Shown here piece after piece: positions 45,601 through 56,703 of a stretch of DNA of 64,000 nucleotides. This DNA comes from Sanderia malayensis (taxonomy: Eukaryota > Cnidaria > Scyphozoa > Semaeostomeae > Pelagiidae). Under the pieces are notes generated by a model. That model was given only the letters and a program-made list of their open reading frames with translations. It was not told the DNA's origin and did not search any database. Each line of letters starts with the position of its first letter. Positions within the stretch are counted from its first letter, which is position 1. Both the position numbers and the translations under genes were made by a program. The stretch lies in the NCBI GenBank assembly GCA_013076295.1, contig RQOL01000616.1, positions 248,001 through 312,000 of the forward strand, given 5' to 3'.

Positions 45601-47311
45601 ACAGGTCAGATGCAATTTCATTTAATGCAACGAATTTCTTGGCCCTATCTGCATACTCTGCGGAATTTGTTTGATAAAGGCAAGGTCTTGCCTGCCACAT
45701 CTCCGCCAGCCTTTCCTCTTTTTCGGCAGTCCAAAGTTCTGCAGTATCCTCCATTTTGTTTTTGCAAAGTGAGCTTAACCACGTGATCGGAGGAACGCTT
45801 CCAATTGGTTGGTGGATTCAAATATCATCTTTACTCCCCGCACACAGCACGATTTTTGTCTTTTGTCGCCAACGACGAAGACAAATATCAAACATGTTTG
45901 ATATCAAGGATTGTCGTCAGCGACAAAAATCTTTCATATTTGTATCCCGCACACAGCAGACTTTTGTCGTCAGCGACAAAAATCTTCGTCGCCAGCGACA
46001 AAAATCTGCTGTGTGCGCTAGGCTTAAGGTGTATTAAATTTTGTGGTGTATTATAATTAGCGCGTAATTGAATTCGCGCATTTTAAATTCGCGCATAAAT
46101 CTTTCATATTTTCGCGTGGTCTTAACTTCGCGCACACGAGAAAGTAGACAGGATGATACAACAATTCAGTTCAAAAGAAATTATGTTTCTGAAAGTTTCT
46201 CTTGACTAAAAGTTACCTTTTTATAAGAACGGGCCTTCATGCTGGCGCTTTTTGTTGGGAAATCTATAATTCCGGCTCTCTTAAACCCTTTCACTGCTAT
46301 ATCTGGTCGGTTTTGCATGCGGTCATAAAACGAGGTCAACCACTTTGCCTGTATCGGCTTCAAAATATTTTCAAGTCTACTTTTACTTGTTCTGCTTCGC
46401 AACTACTTTCCATTCATAAAATATGAATGCTGAGTTGAAATAATTTTTGTTAATTGTGCTTTGGAAAATTTCCGTTATCCAGAAGTTAAAGTTTAAAGGC
46501 CTCATTTGTAAAGATTGCGATGTCAGTTGCATGCCAGATGTTAATTATCGCATTGAATCGGAAACGGTCATAAAATGAAAACGACAATAATGATAAAATC
46601 GTTTCGAAATTTTGCCTACATTTCTTGGTTTTTGTGAGCACTCGTTTTCATATTTGCGGCAATGAAAATATGGGCGTGGTAGCAAGAATTCACACCCACT
46701 CCGGCGGAGTTGCTTTTGGAGACCTTGTTAACTTTTTTAGAAATCACCATTGTTTACGGAGAAGTGCCTTGCAACTTCTATTCACTGTGAGATGAAGGGG
46801 CTGGTAAATATGGGTAATGTTGCTTGGCACTGGAACCATCTTTCCTTTATTTTTATGCACCAACTGTTTCACATCTTCAGTCCGGTTGTCTTGAAGATTT
46901 TTAAACCTGTGGGCGGGATTTTCGACTATATTAAAGAGAAAGTAAACTCTTACTATACCGAACCTGATCAAATTCAATTCACCGACCAAGATTTTACTGA
47001 TATTGACTTTTAAAGTAATAAAAAGGTTTGTTACTCTTCAGAACACACAGCGTAAAACACTTTCTCGTTAAGTTGCGTATGCGTGGGCTTTTTTCGTGCA
47101 GCTCAATTTTCGCGCAGTACTACAGCACGAATTTAAATACACTTAAGGTATCTAACGCAATAATAGATTTATGTTTCTCAAATTACAATTTGTCAGTATA
47201 TCATTTTTAGCGTTTGCTTTTTCACACAAGTCCATGGCAGGGTGGCAGCATTTTGAAATGCCTCGAGTATTTAAATACAAAGATGGACATTCCAAAAGAG
47301 AAAAGGATTAA
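42649..47311 (+). CDS. Multi-exon host gene with two zinc-finger-like modules and triplicated exons
   Basis: A spliced gene whose exon phases agree from first to last: up to 42934 (phase 0), 43050-43149, 43256-43324, 43469-43543, 43692-43760, 43978-44046 (phase 1 junctions), 44248-44303, possibly 44464-44484, 44707-44769, 44858-45033, 45138-45222 and 47231-47311 (stop TAA 47309-47311). Start: ATG at 42776 or an upstream exon (acceptor at 42647-42648). Two modules read C-N-Y-C...F-V-Q-H-L-R-I-F-H and C-P-C...F-R-K-H-L-Q-M-L-H. Three tandem exons encode S-Q-V-L-Q-P repeats. The C-terminus has a Gln-rich coil and L-V-R-E-F-P-D-M-A. AATAAA lies near 47333. A nucleic-acid-binding role is inference; I cannot name the family. 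Confidence 0.75.
43256..43760 (+). repeat. Three tandemly duplicated phase-1 exons
   Basis: Exons 43256-43324, 43469-43543 and 43692-43760 each start G-(Y/F/C)-S-Q-V-L-Q-P and end with a GACA|GTAAGT donor. Lengths are 69, 75 and 69 bases, all symmetrical (phase 1-1), so adding or losing one keeps the frame. Flanking intron sequence is also similar (CTTGT...CAGGA), so the duplicated unit is exon plus intron, about 215-225 bp. Confidence 0.85.
45257..46023. mobile_element. PIF/Harbinger-like derivative inside the host gene's last intron
   Basis: Inverted ends GCCTAGCGCACACAGCAGAT (45257) and its complement (46023) continue for over 50 bp as repeated TTTTTGTCG(C/T)...GCGACGA motifs. TTAA flanks both sides. 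It holds a MADF/Myb-like ORF but no transposase. PIF/Harbinger elements carry a separate Myb-like protein and use 3-bp TWA targets, which TTA/TAA within TTAA would satisfy. Confidence 0.65.
45527..45754 (-). CDS. MADF/Myb-like protein fragment of the Harbinger derivative
   Basis: From the start at 45754: W-T-A-E-K-E-E-R-L-A-E-M-W-Q-A-R-P-C-L-Y, then E-Y-A-D-R-A-K-K and L-N-E-I-A-S-D-L. These are the three-helix pattern of MADF/SANT-like DNA-binding domains, which in Harbinger transposons bring the transposase to DNA. The frame ends about 75 codons in; the remainder is deleted. Confidence 0.6.
   Translation of the reverse strand: MEDTAELWTAEKEERLAEMWQARPCLYQTNSAEYADRAKKFVALNEIASDLCLTEVDFSSSAYIFISSSRRSRSQ
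46027..47143. mobile_element. pogo-like element, decayed, TA duplication
   Basis: The ends AGGTGTATTAAATTTTG (46027) and CGAATTTAAATACACT (47143) are inverted with TA on each side. Its left flank shares the TTAA at 46024-46027 with the Harbinger derivative, so the two abut. Minus-strand remnants of a pogo/CENP-B-type DDE transposase lie inside. Confidence 0.6.
46181..46989 (-). pseudogene. pogo/CENP-B-type transposase C-terminal remnants
   Basis: Two minus-strand frames: 46744-46989 with V-P-V-P-S-N-I-T-H-I-Y-Q-P-L, the block around the third catalytic residue region of DDE_1 transposases, and 46181-46402 with A-K-W-L-T-S-F-Y-D and G-F-K-R-A-G-I, typical of the domain end. The part between is degenerate. 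The usual LQPLD Asp is His in Q-P-L-H. Confidence 0.65.
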
Positions 47312-50300
47312 AAAGAAAAGCGTCAGCAAAGAATAAAGGAGGGTTTCAAGAAGGAATGGTGATATGCAGCCTTTGCAGATGTATTTGTAAAACATGATAT
47401 TATATAGCATATTTGCTTCAAAATACAATGCCCACTAATAATCTTTTTTTTATGCCAGCAAATTGCACGTGTTTACCTTATTTTTAGTTGGAGAAATTAA
47501 AACACGTCATATGATGCATTGTATCATAAGAGCTATAAGTGATTTTTTTATAAAGGCCTGGTTTCACTGTAGATAATAAATTGTATATTCCTCCAGACAT
47601 AGCTACAACAAAAAACCTGTCTGATAGATATCTGCGTGTGTAACATCTAAGATATAATAAGACATTTAAATTCCAATTAGCCGCAAGAAGAAAACCGCCA
47701 ACTCGTACTTTGAAATCTTGATGAATAGAATCAAAGGTTTATGATTTCATTCTAGCATGATGTGTCAAATTAAGAGAGAAACATACGTAAAGATTTCACC
47801 GCTTCCAACATTTCTCGCTGGTTATAATTGACTCATGATGCTTTAAACTGTATTATCTAAAATTTTATCTAAATGGCGCGTATACACTATAAGATAATCG
47901 TTCACATTTTTAGCGTTTCTGAATTAGGAATATCTAATTCATTATCTACAGTTCAACAAAGCCTCAATGTCTTCAGCCATGACAGTTGATTTCTGATGAC
48001 ATTTAGTTGACAAGATAATAACCAGATAATCGGAACTAAGCCGATAGTAGCCAGATATGTGCAGGAATTGTGTTTGCGATTTGGTGATTGTAGATTTGAC
48101 TTAAAGTGCTCTTCAAGTTTTAATTTGTTGTTGTTGTTGCTACTGTGACTGGCAAAAAATGATTATTGCAATGGTTGTAGAAGTATGTAATTTCATGGAA
48201 GCTTACCTTTGCGGGGTGAAGGAACTTCACTGATACAAAGTGCTCAAAGGCCTTCACCGGTTGTTTAAAAACGTGCCACACGCTTTCTTACGGGTACTTC
48301 CTTTTGCTTACCCCATAGAAGGAGGAAGCTTATAAGTTTCAATTTTTGTTTAGTTTTCCATTTAAAACACATAGGTGTGTTTTCTATCAATTCTTACGTA
48401 ATGTACTAGGTTTAATTGATGTCTATTCATTGTATTTATTAATTTTTCTTGCGTTATTATGTTTCTCTTGGTATTTTCTATAATGCGTATGGATACAAAA
48501 GTGGGCTTTTTCTTTTATTTCTAGTCATGATATCATCGTCTTTTTGTTAAATATTTTGATAAATGAAGGTCTAATTTAGTATTTCATTGCTTCGTATTTC
48601 AGTTCGAAATCACCCAAACAACTTTTTGGACTCTATCTATGTATACTCCAATTGTTCTGTTTGGTAGTAATCATTATTACTCTCTTGTTATTGCACATTG
48701 AAAGTTCATATTTCTTTTGCATGTCTACCGCCGAGTTAGGTTTACACCCGCAAACCGCTTGCTTCTACCCCTTAACGAGTTTAGACTTCAATATTTCTGC
48801 AATTCAATCTCCATTCTATCCGGCAAGTTAGGAAAACCATTTTACGTCGAGCAATTTCACGTCTTGACAACAAAAGCAAAAGTTTGATATATAGAATTTC
48901 TAACATGAATTCATGAAAAAATGAATACAGAAGGTGTGAAGAAAGGAAAAATAATTTTCCACAGATTATAATAGATTTTGGTCGCATGTACCCGGCAGCT
49001 ATCGATATAAAACTGAAGAAAACTGATGACATGATATCGAAAGCATCTAAAGCACCATATGGTAGCATTGGGGAATCCCAATAAAAGGTACTTCGAAGGG
49101 AACAAGAACATTTTTTCTTATATCGGGAGTTAGTTAAACCATAACCCTAACCCCAAAACTTGAGTGGGTTTGTTTAGGCCGTCCCCAAATTCTGAGCACG
49201 TTTTACAAAAAAACGACAGCTGAATTCAAAAATTAGTTATCTTCCTCTTACAACTGAAATTTCATTAAGCTTTGAAAAAGTGCTAGCATTTGCACTCATC
49301 TCATCTCCATTCTCAGCATAATAAAAAATGCACGTTTGCAAAGTTTCTGAAGCTTGTACCACTTCATTTTTAGGTTGTAGCTGAAGGACGTTTTCGTGTC
49401 TTTGCATTTCTTGCTATAGAAGTGACTATATGGCAAATCGCCCTCTATCGGCATATTGAAAGGTGCGCCAATTTGGATATTGTTCTGTTGGATATTGCCA
49501 ACCGTTGCATTTTTTGTTTTATAAGAACACACTTTATAAGAACACCGAGGCTCGATTTCTCAGAAAAATAAGAACAAGTTTAGAACATGCTTAGCCTCGG
49601 ATGAGAAGTTAAGAAAGAAACAAAGAGTGATTTTTGAATTTTTTCACTTCAACAAAACGAATCCATGCAATTCCTAAACAAAAGTCATTCATAAGACAAC
49701 CTGTTATGCCGTAGTAAAGTAGCTGAGTACATGTATAAATAATGTTTGAGTTCTGGTATAATATCTCTGCAAAAATAAAATAAGAACACTTTTAAGAACA
49801 TTTGAGCCTCAAATTATGGAAAAATTAAGAACGTCGAGCCTCGGCAAAATTATCTGGTTCTTATAAAAAAAAAAGTGTACACAGTGGCCTCAATCTTTTT
49901 TTCTCATCCGCAGTTCCTTCTCACCGGTCCTCCTTCCCTTTCTTATTTGAAAACACAGGCAATAGTGTTGTAGCAAGACTACCTGATATATAATTTGTCT
50001 GTGACAATAGTTTACTCCACTCAAAAGTGAGTGGTAAGTGAACACAGGAAATAAATCAAATGAATGAATGAAAAATTTATGAAAACTTCGTTATGATGAG
50101 GGTACCTTGGTTATAGTTATCATGAAGAAACCTCAAATTTTGTTCGCTATATCCGGGGCTCGTTATATCAGGATTCTGCTGTAATCATGTATTTTAGAGC
50201 ATAAGTAAGTTTCTTTATGTTTAAAATAGTTTTACCGCCAACGTTTCTTTTGATAATGTAAACAAGTGAAATTAATCATTTTCGTTCAGATCATGAATCA

Positions 50301-50696
50301 ACCAGTTTAATTGCTGCACGTCTCCCAAAAGAATAAAGAAATCGTTGAAAATACAAATTCAATTTTATGTGTTAAATGAGTTTAAATGAAACTTAAAAAT
50401 TGTTAAGGTTGTAAGAAAATGTATTGCTGGCTGGTAATAAGGCTGCGTTTACACGGAAAATTTGGATCGGTTCCATTTCGGATCAGAAAAATTCGTCACA
50501 CTTTCACAGAAATCTACATTGGAATTGTCAGTTGCAAAAAGTAATGCAAGAAGCTTCCACATATTTGATTAATATTAAATCAAAAATTTTAAAAACTGTA
50601 TATTCAATCACAACTTCCAGTGATCATCATCAGAGTAAAATTGAATACATTAACAAACAGTTAAAACGATACAAATTGTGAATTGTCAGAACTCCT
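47312..50696. other. Non-coding stretch with MITE-like inverted repeats
   Basis: 47554-47964: ends AGGCCTGGTTTCACTGTAG and (inverted) AGGCTTTGTTGAACTGTAG, a ~410-bp MITE without a clear duplication. About 49507-49866: TATAAGAAC...CGAGGCTCGA occurs at both sides in opposite orientation, a second possible MITE. 48100-49500 and 49900-50690 show no gene; frames there are short and unrecognised. Confidence 0.45.
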
Positions 50697-52158
50697 GGCT
50701 ATCTGTAAAAGGGGGAGCGGGGAATCAGGGAACGGGGAACGGGGAACGGGGAATGGAGAAAAGGGGGAAAATGACGTCACACGATGTCGTATGACGTCAT
50801 ATTCCCCCTTTTTCAATTCTGCAAGGGGAAATTTGTAAAAGGGGGAATCTGTAAAAGGGGGAATCTGAAAACAATGGCAAAACATGTAAAATTGGATTTT
50901 TATCATTGTCATCAATAAAGCTTAAGCATAAACTCATGTGAGGTGCATTTCTAAACGACAACACAATAACACAATAATAGCAACAACAGCAAACAAATCT
51001 ATATAAAAACAACATTGAAATGTCTCTTTCGTCATGGTATGTGAAGCAAACAAGGCAAACCTTCCAAAGGAAACAATATACACGGACAACCAGAGTGCTG
51101 ATTTTTTCAACCCGAATATATTGACGTTGGTATCTTAGCATCTAAGTGACTTTTTCCTCACGTTACTTGCTATTTCCTTTTCTTACTGAAGCGCATACTT
51201 TTGCAATTAGCGCCCTGTTGATTATACACATGCTACATTTTATCCTCAATCATATCTGCCGCTTGCCAAATTTCCAATGAAGTTTCACCCAGGTGAAGTT
51301 TCACCTCTCCTGAAGTGAAATAGCACTATACCAGTAGTGTGGCATGATTTCATATTTGTCTCATATATAAACGAAAGTCTAAAAATACAAAGAATCCTGC
51401 GGTTGATGAACAATACATCAAATAAGTAGTGATGTTACTCTGGAACCAGCTATTTGACCCAGTGCGTTCTTTGGTTTCATGTTTACTTTTAGAATTTCTA
51501 ATTATAGAAACCATTACAAAGTTAGATACATTTATCTTCAATGCATCAGATAGACTTCTAGAAATGTTTTTGGTTAGTTGTTAGTTGTTCATCTTGTATG
51601 GTGGTTACATGTCATGCTCACAAAACGCTCGTTCAGTTTGACAGCTGTGTTATTATTTTCCTGTGTTATTATCTTGTTTTTCAATGCTGGCTTGCTGGAG
51701 ATCCCTCCAGAATTCATCGCATACTTTCAGGAGGCACATTTGCAACGACTTTCTTCCGAATTTGGGTTGATTTTCCATTTATAACTTTGCAATATTTACA
51801 TAATTGTTTTTCATCATTCTCTTCAGTTAAAGTTCGGTTGCCAATGTGCGCATTTCCACTTTTTTATATTAATCCAACTTTACATGTTTTGTTATTGTTT
51901 CAGTGAATGTCCAGTTTAAGGGATAAGAACGTATGGCTTAATATACAACAAAAGCACTGTAGAAATAAACTATAAAGCCACATGAATAGTGCATCATTTT
52001 TGAGTTAATTGCACACTGTTCCTCCTTTTACAGATTCCCCTTTTTACAGATTCCCCTTTTTACAGATTTGAAAAAGGGTGAATATGACGTCATACGACAT
52101 CGTGTGACGTCATATTCCCCCTTTTCTCCATTCCCCGTTCCCCCTTTTACAGATAGCC
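50697..52158. mobile_element. 1.46-kb foldback element A with G-rich minisatellite arms
   Basis: Starts GGCTATCTGTAAAAGGGGGA and ends with the complement. Arms hold short GGGGAACGGGGAA repeats, a TGACGTCA-(N12)-TGACGTCA palindrome and GTAAAAGGGGGAATCT units. The core is homologous to that of element B. No transposase is recognisable. A target duplication is not evident here. Confidence 0.8.
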
Positions 52159-52560
52159 GAAATTTCCTTCCTGAAATCATCACTTTGAACTTTTGACCAA
52201 CACTTTTCAGGGCAGTGACAACTTTGACAAAGAAATCAAAGATATTGTTCTCGAAGAAGTAGAAGACGAAGCTTAACAAAATCATTTTTCGATGAATGTG
52301 ATTCCGCCATCATCGCAATTACCTTCAATAAACTTGAGTTTATTACCTCTGTAGGAATTCGTATTCTTATTCCCACTAGCTACGGGTCCCAACCTCTCCG
52401 AACTATCCTTGCCATTTCGTCTAGATTTACATACGATTATATACATCTGATGAAGTTAATATTATGCAGACTTTACGTACATTAAAACAAATAACAGGAA
52501 GGGCTAGGTGAAGTTATGTTTGGAAAGAATGCGAGGTGTGATAATCTCCCTCTAAAAGTT

Positions 52561-54162
52561 GGCTATCTGTAAAAGGGGGAACGGGGAATCAGGGAACGGG
52601 GAACGGGGAATGAAGAAAAGGGGGAATATGACGTCACACGATGTCGTATGACGTCATATTCCCCCTTTTTCAAATCTGTAAAAGGGGGAATCTGTAAAAG
52701 GGGGAATCTGTAAAAGGGGGAATCTGTAAAAGGGGGAATCTGTAAAAAGGGGAATCTGTAAAAGGGGGAATAGTTTGCAATTAACTCAAAAATGACCCAC
52801 TATTCATGTGGCTTTATAGTTTATTTGTACAGTGCTTTTGTCGTATATCAAGTCATACGCTCTTATCCCTTAAACTGGAAATACACTGAAACAATAACAA
52901 AACATGTTAATCCCGAATTTTCATCATTGTCATCATTAGAGCTTAAGCACAAACTCATATGGGGTGCATTTCTAAACGACAACACAATAACACAATAATA
53001 GCAACAACAGCAAACAAATCTATATAAAAACAATATTGAAATGTCTCTTTCGTCATGGTATGTGAAGCAAACAAGGCAAACCTTCCAAAGAAAACCATAT
53101 ACACGGACAACCAGAGTGCTGATTTTTTCAACCGGAATATATTGATGTTGGTATCTTAGCATCTAAGTGACTTTTTCCTCACGTTACTTGCTATTTCCTT
53201 TTCTTACTGAAGCGCATACTTTTGCAATTAGCGCCCTGTTGATTATACACATGCTACATTTTATCCTCAATCATCAATCTGCCGCTTGCCAAATTTCCAA
53301 TGACGTTTTACCCAGGTGAAGTTTCACCTCTCCTGTAGTGAAATAGCACAGTGTGGCATGATTTCATATTTGTCTCATATATAAACGCAAGTTTAAAAAT
53401 ACAAAGGATCCTACGGTTGATGAACAATAGCTACATCAAATGAATAGTGATGTGACTGGAACCAGCTATTTGACCCAGTGCGTTCTTTGATTTCATGTTT
53501 ACTTTTAGATTTTCTAATTATAGAAACCATTACAAAGTGAGATACATTTATTTTCAATACATCAGATAGACTTCTAGAAATGTTTTTGGTTAGTTGTTAG
53601 TTGTTCATCTTGTATGGTGGTTACATGTTTATGTTATGTTCACAAAACGTGCTCGTTCAGTTGGACAGCTGTGTTATTATCTTCCTGTCAGCTTTTATGT
53701 CTGACAGCCCAGGGTTTTGTTAGCCTGCGTGCAGTCTCTGAACAGTTCTAAGCCCCTCTGAACATTCTGCGATTTCAGAAAATGCTCTATTGTTTCGTGA
53801 TTGTGGAACAACAATGATTAGCCAACTTTTATTTCAGTGTATTTCCAGTTTAAAGGATAAGAACGTATGACTTAATATACGACAAAAGCACTGTACAAAT
53901 AAACTATAAAGCCACATGAATAGTGCGTCATTTTTGAGTTAATTGCAAACTATTCCCCCTTTTACAGATTCCCCTTTTTACAGATTCCCCCTTTTACAGA
54001 TTCCCCCTTTTACAGATTCCCCCTTTTACAGATTCCCCCTTTTACAGATTTGAAAAAGGGGGAATATGACGTCATACGACATCGTGTGACGTCATATTCC
54101 CCTTTTTCTCTATTCCCCGTTCCCCGTTCCCTGATTCCCCGTTCCCCCTTTTACAGATAGCC
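52561..54162. mobile_element. 1.6-kb foldback element B, 10-bp target duplication
   Basis: Same family and orientation as element A. Flanked by TCTAAAAGTT (52551-52560 and 54163-54172). It has more GTAAAAGGGGGAATCT units (about six per arm) than A. A 9-10-bp duplication with long arms would fit a MuDR/foldback-type element, but nothing coding supports a superfamily. Confidence 0.85.
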
Positions 54163-54339
54163 TCTAAAAGTTCCTTAATGGTAAGTATTAATGGCGAAGG
54201 TATTTATTTTTCAATTGTTTTTACCGAAAATTCCTTTGATTCGAAAGTGGCTTTTAGATATATCTATTTCCTGTTTATGCTCACCCATCAGGCAGATTTA
54301 ATGAAGAAGAACCTATGAGCTGGTATATATACATAATAA

Positions 54340-55007
54340 AGCGTAGTTTACACGAGCAAGTTTTCTATGATAATTTTTAATTGACAATTTTATTTTGCTC
54401 GTGTAGATGAGGTCAATTTGAGCTCATATGACAATTTTTCATATGACAAGTGTACTTTTTCAAAAGCTGGCATGTCAGCTTTTGAAAAATCATACTTGTC
54501 ATATGAAAAGTTGTCATATGTGAAACTTGCTCGTGTAAACGCTTTGACAAGTAAACTTGACAATTTTCTTTGGACCCCAGGCCTCGTATTACACAACGCA
54601 AGCATTTTTTGCGCCATTAATTTTTCGTTGCAATGACTGCCAGACAGATTTGGACAGATCAAGCCACATCTACATTGTTAGAAGCCCTCCGGGAGTTGCG
54701 AAGCCCTATGGAACTCCAAATCTGAGAGGTATAAAAACAGGAACATTAAAAAGACGGAGTATGCCGAAATAAAAAATATGCCAAAGGATGAGATCCCTCT
54801 CGTCGACTTGCATTTTAAATTTATGTCTACTAAATACCGGTGGCTAAATCCATTGCCTTCAGAACGAAAACTTGTCAAAGAAACTTCCTGCTCATCCACA
54901 CGAGCAAATGCATTTGACAATTAAAAAATTGTCAAATATCCATCCACACGAACAAGGAAACTTGTCAAAGAAAATTGTCATAGAAAATTGCTCGTGTAAA
55001 CTACGCT
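54340..55007. mobile_element. 668-bp MITE inserted in the Penelope terminal sequence, TAA duplication
   Basis: The ends AGCGTAGTTTACACGAGCAA and their complement are flanked by TAA (54337-54339, 55008-55010), the 3-bp target of PIF/Harbinger. Inner palindromic copies of TTGTCATATGA-like and CTCGTGTAAAC motifs make a complex hairpin. It splits the inverted Penelope terminal copy in two. No ORF of note. Confidence 0.75.
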
Positions 55008-55203
55008 TAAGGGGAAGAATAGAAGAAGCGCAGCTCTAATTACAAAAGGTTGTGAAGGCGTGTCTATTATGAGTTGAAAACAAAGGATGTGAGAACTGTT
55101 TAACTAAAAGTGTGAGAGCGTAAAACAATAGATATAGATGAATTTCAATAGTTCTTTAAGAAAAACGTGTTTGACATCATTAGTTATTTTAAATCCCACT
55201 GAC

Positions 55204-56160
55204 TGAACATCACAATTCAAACTAACCTCACGATTGTTAACTACCTCGATGTCACATTCAACCTCAACAACGGAACGTAATACCACTACAGAAAGCCTAA
55301 CAACCAGCCTCTCTACATTAACGTTAAATCCAGCCACCCTGCTAATATCATCAAGAAGCTACCCGACTCCATTAACCGCCGAATTTCTGACATTTCCTGC
55401 AACGAAGACGAATTTAACAGAGCCAAAACTACTTACGACCACGCTTTAAGATCCAGCGGATATACAGAAAGCTTTTCCTTCAACAAACACCGACAAGCAA
55501 TTCAACCAAGACGAAACCGCAAGCGTAAAATCATCTGGTATAAATCCTCCTTTTAGCAGTAACGTGAAAACTAACATCGGCAAAACATTCCTTAAGCTTG
55601 TATCCAAGCACTTCTCTCGGCAACACAAGTACCACACCCTTTTTAACAAAAACAGAAACATCAAAGTAAGCTACAGCTGCATGGAAAACATGGGTGCCAT
55701 CATAAATAAACACAACAAGAAAATCTTATCTACCAATGACAACAACAACAACAACATCAAACTATGCAGCTGCAGATCTCAAGGAACTTGTCCCCTCGAC
55801 AATAAATTCCTAACCACCAGCCTCATCTACAACACACAAGTAACCTTTACGACATCGAACCAAACTACAACTAAAAACTACATCGGACTGACTGAAGGAA
55901 CGTTCAAACAGAGATACACCCAACACAAGTCTACATTTACCCATAGGAAACTCACTAACAGCACGGAATTTTCAAAACACATCTGGAAACTAAAAGAAAA
56001 CAACACCCAATTTACAACAATATGGTCTATCATTGCAAGAGCCAGCCCCTATAGTAATTCCAATAAACGATGCGATTTATATTTAACAGAAAAGCTCTAC
56101 ATTATCAAGAACAGCAATAACAATCTACTGAACAAACGATCGGAACTTATCTCCAAATGA
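55204..56160 (+). pseudogene. Penelope polyprotein: RT C-terminus and GIY-YIG endonuclease
   Basis: From 55204, L-D-V-T-F-N-L-N-N-G leads through Y-R-K-P-N, L-P-D-S-I-N-R-R-I-S (RT thumb) to S-F at about 55555, with stops on the way. An intact frame at 55564-56160 then carries the linker (S-C-M-E-N-M, H-N-K-K-I-L), a Cys pair, and the endonuclease: N-Y-I-G-L-T-E-G-T-F-K-Q-R-Y, the Arg/His after it, and E-F-S-K-H-I-W-K-L. It ends L-L-N-K-R-S-E-L. GIY-YIG nucleases nick the target DNA for these elements. The RT catalytic part is missing. Confidence 0.85.
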
Positions 56161-56385
56161 CGAAATGAAAACAAGTTTTACCTAAAGAACTATGGAAATT
56201 CATCTATATTCATCTATATTCATCAATATTCATCTTACGCTCTCACACTTTTACTTAAACAGTTCTCACATCCTTTGTTTTCAACTCATAATAGACACGC
56301 CTTCACAACCTTTTGTAATTAGAGCTCCGCTTTTTCTTTTGTTCCCCTTATTATGTATATATACCAGCTGATAGAATAAATCTGC

Positions 56386-56409
56386 CTGATGAGTGCATAA
56401 GCACGAAAC
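56386..56409 (+). ncRNA. Hammerhead ribozyme core
   Basis: CTGATGA, stem II GTGC-ATAA-GCAC (four perfect pairs), GAAAC. All core bases are present. Sits in the Penelope 3' terminal sequence. Confidence 0.8.
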
Positions 56410-56570
56410 TCAGAGTTGCAGGGAATTATGTGTCTTTTTTATTGAACATCACTCAAATCTATATATCGCTCTACACATATGTGTATTGAGCACTGTCGAA
56501 CGGTGTTTTTCAAAATTATTATTATTATTATTGATATACCAGCTGATAGGTTCTTCTTAATTAAATCTGC

Positions 56571-56594
56571 CTGATGAGTGCGTAAGCACGAAGC
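56571..56594 (+). ncRNA. Hammerhead ribozyme core, GAAG variant
   Basis: CTGATGA, perfect stem II GTGC-GTAA-GCAC, then GAAGC instead of GAAAC. The base after GAA normally pairs with the U before the cleavage site, so activity is doubtful. Confidence 0.65.
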
Positions 56595-56703
56595 TCAGAG
56601 TTGCAGCGATCTTACTACATAATCCTCTTGCTTCACTGCGCTCTATTTCATATCGCTACGGAAAAGGGTCTTATAATCTTACACGAAAAAACATGGACTT
56701 GAG

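Larger units (their letters stand above)
54170..56610 (+). mobile_element. Penelope-like element, 5'-truncated, with inverted terminal copies
   Basis: A plus-strand ORF gives the end of RT and a GIY-YIG endonuclease. The terminal sequence after the ORF (about 56185-56500) is repeated in inverted orientation before it (about 54281-54338 plus 55011-55150, split by a MITE), and a partial further copy follows at 56530-56610. Hammerhead cores lie in the terminal sequences. This is the classic Penelope layout of inverted and tandem pLTRs. Confidence 0.85.

Noticed and set aside
48781..49111. Overlapping minus-strand ORFs with hydrophobic text
   Set aside because: No domain, no splice context and AT-rich composition; chance frames.
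50687..52168. Target duplication for foldback element A
   Set aside because: The flanks CAGAACTCCT and GAAATTTCCT agree at only some positions, not enough to claim a duplication.
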